Below are positions 58,945-64,000 of a stretch of DNA of 64,000 nucleotides, piece by piece. The translations under genes were made by a program, and so were the position numbers. The DNA comes from Acidobacteriota bacterium. GTDB taxonomy: Bacteria > Acidobacteriota > Terriglobia > Terriglobales > Acidobacteriaceae. The stretch is taken from NCBI GenBank assembly GCA_013289685.1, contig JABCZL010000005.1:1-64000 (forward strand), in the 5' to 3' direction. Under the pieces are notes generated by a model. That model did not search any database and was not told where the DNA came from. It saw only the letters and a list, made by a program, of their open reading frames with translations. Each line of letters opens with the position of its first letter. Position 1 is the stretch's first letter.

Positions 58945-60090
58945 ATGGCGGCACCAACCATTGCTCCGATTTCCGTTGCTTTAGAGGGCTTCTCCGGAGG
59001 CGGCCGAGTAGCGACTCCGGCTTTGCTGGGCGCCATGCTGCGCGCCGCGGAAAAGATCAGCGACCTGATCTTTTCTCCTGGCCGTCCACCCCAAGTCCAG
59101 GTCTATGGGCAGATGATCCCCGTGCAGGTTCCTGGGCTCACCTTCCTCACCGCCGACGACACGCGCCACATCGCCGCCGATCTGATTGGCGACAATAAGC
59201 AGGCCATTACCACCCTCCGCGAACATGGAGCTTGCGACATTTCCTTCGGACTGCCTGGTCTGGCTCGTTTCCGCGTCAACATTTTCATTCAGCGTGGCAG
59301 TTGCGCCGTTGTGATGCGCGTCATTCCCACCGCCATCCCCGACTTTGCGGCCTTGCGCCTGCCCCAGCAGTTATCCGAAGTCACCAAGCTCAGGGACGGA
59401 ATTGTCCTGGTGACGGGAGCCCCGGGCTCGGGCAAGTCGTCGACTCTGGCGGTGCTGCTTGACGCAATTAACCGCGAGAAGTACTACCACATCATCACTA
59501 TCGAAGATCCCATCGAGTTCCTGCACAATCACAAATGCTCCACGATTCATCAGCGAGAATTGCACAGCGACACCCCGAGCTTTGCTCACGCCCTGCGTTC
59601 GGCGATGCGCCAGGCCCCGAAAGTGATTCTGGTCGGCGAAATGCGCGACCGCGAGACCATTGAAATCGTGCTGGAGGCGGCTGAGACCGGTCACTTGGTT
59701 TTCTCCAGTCTCAACACGATCGACGCCGCGAAGACGGTGGACCGCATCGTGGGTTCGTTTCCACTCTCGGAGCAACAATCGGCGCGCGAGCGCTTCGCCA
59801 AGGCGTTCCGCTATGTCATTTGCCAGCGGCTGATGTCGAAGCCGGATCGCAACGGGCGGGTTGCCGCCTTCGAGATCCTCAAAGCGAACGCCCGCACCCG
59901 GGAGTGCATCGAAAAAGGCGAGCGCGAAAATAGGAGCCTGCTTGACGCCATAAAAGCGGGCGCGTCCGACGGCATGCAGCATTTCGACGGTGAGATCGCG
60001 CAACTGGTGCAGGATCGCGTGGTCGATCTCGAAACGGGCCTCTCCTTTGCCAGCAATCCCGCGGCTCTAGGCCAGGAATTGGCGCGTTAG
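58945..60090 (+). CDS. PilT-like twitching motility/secretion ATPase
   Basis: 381 residues. Hexameric AAA-type pilus retraction ATPase. Walker A GAPGSGKSSTLAVLLD, Asp box ITIEDPIEFLHNHK, Walker B-like VILVGEMRDRETIE and His box TGHLVFSSLNTIDAAKTVDRI are all present, as is QRLMSKPDRNGRVAAFEIL. The N-terminal region has the PilT-type start but no AIRNLIRE-like C-terminal retraction motif, so it may be a PilT/PilU-type protein. Only 50 nt separate it from moeA. Confidence 0.92.
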   Translation: MAAPTIAPISVALEGFSGGGRVATPALLGAMLRAAEKISDLIFSPGRPPQVQVYGQMIPVQVPGLTFLTADDTRHIAADLIGDNKQAITTLREHGACDISFGLPGLARFRVNIFIQRGSCAVVMRVIPTAIPDFAALRLPQQLSEVTKLRDGIVLVTGAPGSGKSSTLAVLLDAINREKYYHIITIEDPIEFLHNHKCSTIHQRELHSDTPSFAHALRSAMRQAPKVILVGEMRDRETIEIVLEAAETGHLVFSSLNTIDAAKTVDRIVGSFPLSEQQSARERFAKAFRYVICQRLMSKPDRNGRVAAFEILKANARTRECIEKGERENRSLLDAIKAGASDGMQHFDGEIAQLVQDRVVDLETGLSFASNPAALGQELAR

Positions 60091-60140
60091 CACCCATCGC
60101 GTCGAGCCGACTCTCCCTTCCTGTGTCGTATCATCTGTCC

Positions 60141-61457
60141 ATGTCCGTCCCGCCGCCGAAGCCCATAGTCTTGACCTTTGAAGACGCCCGCCGCGCGGTC
60201 GAGGAGCAGGCGGCGCTGATCCGGGCGAATAACGTTCGGCCCCTCCGCGCTGAATCCGTCGATTTGCTCGCGGCCGCGGGACGCGTGTTGGCCGAACCGG
60301 TGCTGGCAGACCGCGACATTCCACCCTTTCCGCGCTCCACCCGCGATGGCTATGCCGTGCGGTCTGCCGACTTATCTGAACTTCCCGCCACGCTCGAGAT
60401 GATCGGTGAAATCAAGGCCGGCGAGAAACTCGATAGAATCCCACCAGCCATCGGCAGCAGACAGACCGTCGCCATCATGACCGGGGCGCCCGTGCCCACT
60501 GGTCCGGACGCGGTGGTGATGGTCGAGTACACGTCGCAGCGAGGGAAACAGGTTGAGATCACGCGGGCCGTTGCGCCCGGAGAGAACATTGTTCCCCGCG
60601 GCGCTGAAGCCCGCGCGGGCACTACGTTGCTTGACCGTGGCCTTCGTCTGAATGAGGCCGCCATCGCACTGGCAGCGTCGGTGGGTAAATCACGGTTGCA
60701 GGTCTACGCGCGCCACCGTGTCGCCGTGCTCACAACCGGGGACGAAATTGTAGACATCGACGCCACCCCCGGCCCCACGCAGATTCGCAACTCGAACAGC
60801 TATTCCCTGGCAGCGCAGATTCGGCGCGCGGGCGGTGAACCAGTGCTGTTACCCGTTGCTCCCGACGAGTTGCAGCGACTGCGCCGCCTGATCGAGGAAG
60901 GCCTGAACTCCGATCTGCTGCTAATGACTGGCGGCGTTTCCATGGGCCGCTACGATCTGGTCGAGCAAGCACTCTCAGAAATGAATGCCGACTTTTTCTT
61001 CACCGGCGCGAAAATCCAGCCCGGACGCCCGGTAGTGTTTGGCAAGTGTGGCGCGGGCACTCCCTTCGACAAACTCAGGGCAGGCTCTGCCCGCGACGGA
61101 GTTTCAACTCCGCGGGCCAGGACCTACTTTTTCGGCCTGCCCGGAAATCCAGTCTCGACCATGGTGACCTTCGAGCTTTTTGCGCGCCCGATGCTCGAGG
61201 CACTAGCCGGCGAGTCCCCGCGCAAATTGATATTTCTTCATGCGCGGCTGAAGAAAGAAATCCGCGTCAAGACCGGCCTCAAGCGTTTTCTCCCCGCGAT
61301 CCTCTCCGGCGAATTCGAACATTCCGAGGTCGAGTTGGTCGCCTGGCAAGGATCAGGCGACATCGCCGCCATCGCCCGCGCAAACTGCTACATCGTCATT
61401 CCCCCGGACCGCGAGTGCATCGCAGCGGGCGAATGGGTTGCGGTGATGATGCGATGA
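60141..61457 (+). CDS. moeA: molybdopterin molybdotransferase MoeA
   Basis: Inserts molybdate into molybdopterin. 438 residues; family blocks FPRSTRDGYAVRS (64-75), MTGAPVPTGPDAVVMVEYT, TTGDEIVD, MTGGVSMGRYDLV (262-274) and GLPGNPVSTM (332-341). Residues ~302-328 (KCGAGTPFDKLRAGSARDG..) come from a palindromic repeat inserted in frame. The ATG at 60141 is preferred over GTG at 60123. Its stop overlaps the next ATG by 4 nt. Confidence 0.93.
   Translation: MSVPPPKPIVLTFEDARRAVEEQAALIRANNVRPLRAESVDLLAAAGRVLAEPVLADRDIPPFPRSTRDGYAVRSADLSELPATLEMIGEIKAGEKLDRIPPAIGSRQTVAIMTGAPVPTGPDAVVMVEYTSQRGKQVEITRAVAPGENIVPRGAEARAGTTLLDRGLRLNEAAIALAASVGKSRLQVYARHRVAVLTTGDEIVDIDATPGPTQIRNSNSYSLAAQIRRAGGEPVLLPVAPDELQRLRRLIEEGLNSDLLLMTGGVSMGRYDLVEQALSEMNADFFFTGAKIQPGRPVVFGKCGAGTPFDKLRAGSARDGVSTPRARTYFFGLPGNPVSTMVTFELFARPMLEALAGESPRKLIFLHARLKKEIRVKTGLKRFLPAILSGEFEHSEVELVAWQGSGDIAAIARANCYIVIPPDRECIAAGEWVAVMMR
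61047..61125. repeat. palindromic element inserted in frame in moeA
   Basis: TGTGGCGCGGGCACTCCC, then TTCGACAAACTCAGGGCAGG, CTCTGCCCGCGACGGAG and CAACTCCGCGGGCC. The first phrase is shared with the mutL insertion, the second with gluQ and 11805. The CDS stays open. Confidence 0.85.
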
Positions 61458-61885
61458 GACGGGTCCCCACTCCTTTGGCATTTATTCTCGTTGCGTTCGC
61501 CTCGTTGATCGTCGCCACTTTGGCTGGAGCTGTGGGAGTGATTGCGACAGTGTACTTGTACGACCGCGCCTCAAGTAAAGGGAACGACCTGGCAGTTTCG
61601 CTGATCAGCTTTCACGCGGCAGGCACATTCACGTTCGTAACCGTGTTCACGCTCCTCTGGTCTCGAAGAGGAAACGCCTCATGGTGGTGCCCGATCACGG
61701 CCTTCGCTTTCTGTCTTGGTCTGTTGGTGTACGACACGGTGCTTAACTGGACCAACTACGACGAATACTACGCCCCGTTCTTCTATGCCGCGTGGTTGGC
61801 CGTTGCCGTCTGCGGAGGAGTGGCGTTAGTCTTGAGCAGATGCATTCAGTTGCGCGCCGCCCGCAGTCGCGAGAATTCCTTGTAA
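61454..61885 (+). CDS. hypothetical four-span membrane protein
   Basis: 143 residues. Hydrophobic segments at about 8-34, 45-66, 76-93 and 108-128. The start ATGA overlaps moeA's stop. The sequence (TLLWSRRGNASWWCPITAFAFCLGLLVYDTVLNWTNYDEYY) is not one I recognise. It may simply share the moeA transcript. Its in-frame extension upstream is antisense-like and is not supported. Confidence 0.7.
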   Translation: MRRVPTPLAFILVAFASLIVATLAGAVGVIATVYLYDRASSKGNDLAVSLISFHAAGTFTFVTVFTLLWSRRGNASWWCPITAFAFCLGLLVYDTVLNWTNYDEYYAPFFYAAWLAVAVCGGVALVLSRCIQLRAARSRENSL

Positions 61886-61897
61886 GATGCTAGTTTG

Positions 61898-62368
61898 ATG
61901 TCGGGAAAACTTTCTCATTACGATCATTCCGGGCGGGCGCGGATGGTGGACGTGTCCGGCAAGCCTTCCACCAAGCGCGAGGCGGAAGCCAGCGCATTCG
62001 TCGCTATCAAACCCGAGGTGCTCGCAGGCCTGCCCAACAATCCCAAAGGCGATCCGCTGGAAGTGGCCCGCATCGCCGGCATCATGGCTGCTAAACGCAC
62101 CGCCGAATTGATCCCCATGTGTCACCCGCTTGCTCTGTCGCTCATTGATGTCGATCTGCGCCTGTGCGAGAATGGCGTCGCTATTACCTCGAAAGTCGCG
62201 ACCACCGCCGAGACCGGCGTTGAGATGGAGGCCCTGGTTGCCGCCAGCGTATCTGCGCTCACCGTCTATGACATGTGCAAGGGCGCGGACAAGGGGATTG
62301 AGATTCGCGAGATTGTGCTGGAACGGAAGAGTGGCGGCAAGAGTGGAGAATACCGGCGGAAGAAGTAA
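61898..62368 (+). CDS. moaC: cyclic pyranopterin monophosphate synthase
   Basis: Works with MoaA to make cPMP, the first molybdenum-cofactor intermediate. 156 residues, with [27 protein letters not shown], the catalytic [11 protein letters not shown] and [21 protein letters not shown] typical of MoaC. The ATG at 61898 is preferred over TTG at 61895. moaA is not in the window. Confidence 0.95.
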   Translation: MSGKLSHYDHSGRARMVDVSGKPSTKREAEASAFVAIKPEVLAGLPNNPKGDPLEVARIAGIMAAKRTAELIPMCHPLALSLIDVDLRLCENGVAITSKVATTAETGVEMEALVAASVSALTVYDMCKGADKGIEIREIVLERKSGGKSGEYRRKK

Positions 62369-62382
62369 CAACTGCAACCTTC

Positions 62383-63255
62383 ATGGCGAATAACGTCAAG
62401 CTGCTGGTGGTGGACGACAATCCGATGGTGCTGGCAATGTTGCAGCACGCGCTGACTCCGCTGGCGCTGGTCACGACCGCCGCCGACGCGGCGGACGCGC
62501 TGTTGAAAGCGGTGGATGACGCTCCCGATTTGCTGGTGTGCGATTACAAAATGCCGGGAATGGATGGACGGCAACTGGTGGAGAAACTGAAGAGCCGGCC
62601 GGCAACCGCTAATTTTTCGACGGTGCTCATGGCCAGTAAGGCGGACATCGCGGAACGGCTCTCCCCGGTCGACGCCGCTGACGACTATCTGGAAAAGCCG
62701 TTTTACCTGAAGGACGCGATCCGGCGCATCAAGCGCACCATTGACCGGATCGCGCTGGAGAAGATGGCGAAGACCGCGCCGAAGGATGGCGTGGTACGCG
62801 GAAGTCTGGCGCAGATGAACGTGATCGACTTGATGCAGTCGCTGGAGATGGGACGGAAGAGCTGCCAGCTTTCGCTCAGCAATGAAGGCGACCAGTGCGA
62901 AGTGTTCTTTGCCGAAGGTCAAGTAAAACACGCGACCTACGGAACGCTGGTGGGCGACGAGGCGGTGTTCAAAGTCCTGCGCTGGACCGGCGGAAATTTC
63001 CAGCTCGACTTCGAAGGCAAGACCGACAAAGAGACGACGCAACTCAACACTCAGGGACTGTTGATGGAAGGCTTGCGGTTGTTGGACGAATCCTCGCGCG
63101 AGGGTGGGGGCGAGGCGGAGCCTGACGCCGCGCCGGCAGCGGCTGCTTCTGCTCCTCCTCCTTCCGCTGCTGCGCCGAGCGCTCCGAGCGCGCCTCCCAG
63201 CGCCGCCGGCCGAGGCCGACGGGAAGAAGAGGAAGATGTCCTCCTCGATGGCTGA
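62383..63255 (+). CDS. response regulator with PATAN/DUF4388-like output domain
   Basis: 290 residues. Receiver domain 1-125: LLVVDDNPMVLAML (acidic pair), phospho-acceptor Asp in LLVCDYKMPGMDG, and the Lys in YLEKPF. Residues ~138-235 form a DUF4388 (PATAN) domain: VVRGSLAQMNVIDLMQSLEMGRKSCQLSLS..EVFFAEGQVKHATYGTLVGDEAVFKVLRWTGGNFQLDF. A long Ala/Pro/Ser linker and an acidic tail (EEEEDVLLDG) follow. No DNA-binding domain. It interrupts the molybdopterin cluster and overlaps the moaB-like start. PATAN domains in other bacteria regulate motility and phosphorelays. Confidence 0.87.
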   Translation: MANNVKLLVVDDNPMVLAMLQHALTPLALVTTAADAADALLKAVDDAPDLLVCDYKMPGMDGRQLVEKLKSRPATANFSTVLMASKADIAERLSPVDAADDYLEKPFYLKDAIRRIKRTIDRIALEKMAKTAPKDGVVRGSLAQMNVIDLMQSLEMGRKSCQLSLSNEGDQCEVFFAEGQVKHATYGTLVGDEAVFKVLRWTGGNFQLDFEGKTDKETTQLNTQGLLMEGLRLLDESSREGGGEAEPDAAPAAAASAPPPSAAAPSAPSAPPSAAGRGRREEEEDVLLDG

Positions 63256-63739
63256 TCCCGTGGAACTCACAGCCGCGGTCGTGACGGTCAGCGATTCCTG
63301 CTCTCGCGGAGAACGCGAGGACCTGTCGGGTCCGGCAGTGGCGCTACTTCTGCAGAGGCATCACTTCTCGGTAACCGTGCGCGAAGTTGTTCCAGATGAT
63401 TCCACTCAAATTCAAAACCTGCTGATTCGCCTTGCGCGCGAGGTGCGTTTCGTCGTGACCACCGGCGGAACCGGGATTGCCGCGCGCGACGTGACGCCGG
63501 AGGCCACTACCGCCGTCTGTGACCGCTTGCTGGACGGCGTGGCGGAGCGGATGCGAAGTGAGGGGAGCAAGAAGACCCCGTTCGCCGCGCTGAGCCGGGG
63601 AGTGTGCGGAGTGCTCGGGAAGGCTCTGATTCTCAATCTGCCAGGGAGTCCCGCGGGCGCGGTGGAATCGCTGGAGGCCGTGGCGGGATTGATTCCACAT
63701 GCGATCGAGTTATTGAGTGGAAAGACGGAGCATAGGTAG
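63248..63739 (+). CDS. MoaB/MogA-family molybdenum cofactor protein
   Basis: About 163 residues, binding molybdopterin and catalysing adenylation. AAVVTVSDSCSRGEREDLSGPAV, then VVTTGGTGIAARDVTPEATTAV, and ILNLPGSPAGAVESLEAV are the MoaB/MogA signature blocks. The start may be ATG at 63248 or 63236, both inside the previous gene's end (8- or 20-nt overlap). Whether it is MoaB or MogA cannot be settled by sequence reading. Confidence 0.92.
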   Translation: MADPVELTAAVVTVSDSCSRGEREDLSGPAVALLLQRHHFSVTVREVVPDDSTQIQNLLIRLAREVRFVVTTGGTGIAARDVTPEATTAVCDRLLDGVAERMRSEGSKKTPFAALSRGVCGVLGKALILNLPGSPAGAVESLEAVAGLIPHAIELLSGKTEHR

Positions 63740-63761
63740 CGCGGAGGAAGTGCGCCGCCGC

Positions 63762-63812
63762 GACAAAAACTGTCGCGGCCTGGACGGGCGAAGGCGCCCG
63801 TCCCCACACGAT
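63762..63812. repeat. palindromic element between convergent genes
   Basis: GCGACAAAAACTGTCGC and GGACGGGCGAAGGCGCCCGTCC form two consecutive hairpins. Confidence 0.7.
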
Positions 63813-63833
63813 CATTTCTCCCTACATTCTCAG

Positions 63834-64000
63834 TTAACGGTTTGCTGCGGTTGGCCTTCCAGGTCCCAGCAGCGCGCGTCCGGGGAACACATCCGGGACT
63901 AACTTGCCTTCGTCGATCAGCGGTGTTCCTCCCACTAAGAGATAGTGCACGCCGACGCTCGGCTCCATCGGCTTTTCGAAGGTGGAGCGGTCGGCGATGG
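63834..64000 (-). CDS. C-terminus of an amidohydrolase, D-aminoacylase-like (partial)
   Basis: Only the last ~54 codons are in the window. The end reads IADRSTFEKPMEPSVGVHYL, followed by VGGTPLIDEGKLVPDVFPG and GRALLGPGRPT, which is the standard C-terminal strand pair of N-acyl-D-amino-acid deacylase/dihydroorotase-like amidohydrolases. The gene continues beyond 64000; active-site residues are outside the window. It is convergent with the moaB-like gene. Confidence 0.75.
   Translation of the reverse strand, partial: IADRSTFEKPMEPSVGVHYLLVGGTPLIDEGKLVPDVFPGRALLGPGRPTAANR

Noticed and set aside
1-64000. Prophage, conjugative element or insertion sequence
   Set aside because: No integrase, transposase, capsid, portal or tra-like gene is present. 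The mobile signal is limited to short palindromic repeats.

Overview
The window is chromosomal DNA from a GC-rich bacterium, most likely a soil Acidobacteriota of the Terriglobia/Koribacter type. This is inferred from content, with no search run. The clues are a separate-subunit type methylmalonyl-CoA mutase, a secreted S53 protease with an Ig-like tail and C-terminal membrane segment, PadR plus HAAS-domain operons, a secreted carboxypeptidase-regulatory/TPR protein, a PATAN-type response regulator, and abundant palindromic intergenic elements such as the GTCATCCTGAGC family. I see no tRNA, rRNA, CRISPR array, prophage or transposase gene.

Layout. 0-7 kb: a small membrane protein, purM-purN, a tyrosyl-tRNA synthetase with an unusual inserted domain, a lipid/diacylglycerol kinase, SppA and an HU-type protein. 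7-12.4 kb (mostly minus): serine hydrolase, PgeF/YfiH, a short conserved protein, DUF6572, methylmalonyl-CoA mutase large subunit and a membrane protein. 12.4-19 kb: an acidic/lysine-rich protein, glgC, a secreted orphan, a translationally coupled pair of secreted TldD/PmbA-type proteins and an orphan. 19.6-23.6 kb: a tight operon of ECF sigma factor, zinc anti-sigma factor, B-box/LiaI-like membrane protein and DUF4097 adhesin-like protein. 23.7-32.7 kb (minus): cmk, gluQ, PhyH dioxygenase, an AlkZ-like protein, mutL and the S53 protease. 32.9-41.2 kb: HGSNAT-like acyltransferase, TonB-domain protein, YheT hydrolase, FmdB zinc ribbon, diguanylate cyclase, DoxX protein and a patch of AT-richer secreted orphans. 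41.4-46.6 kb: NTF2-like protein, YggX, a PadR/HAAS operon with a clear operator-promoter, a pseudopilin, a membrane LuxR regulator, a VOC protein and a DUF4199 protein. 46.7-50.8 kb: LpxH-like phosphoesterase overlapping a glycosyltransferase, three tandem beta-barrel paralogues and a STAS protein. 50.8-57.5 kb: LysR divergent from a truncated LeuA, a CocE/NonD hydrolase and queD-queE-queC. 57.6-64 kb: secreted TPR protein, PilT-like ATPase, moeA, a membrane protein, moaC, a response regulator, a MoaB/MogA protein and the 3' end of an amidohydrolase.

Functional links. queD/queE/queC make preQ0 for queuosine, and gluQ (30 kb away) makes glutamyl-queuosine. moeA, moaC and moaB form a molybdenum-cofactor cluster. 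purM and purN are consecutive adders to the purine pathway. The sigma/anti-sigma operon is probably an envelope-stress module.

The most notable large-scale feature is repetitive. Short palindromic elements fill many intergenic gaps and also sit in frame inside at least five protein genes (lipid kinase, pgeF, gluQ, mutL, moeA), where they add about 15-40 residues. One also supplies the C-terminus of the AlkZ-like gene.
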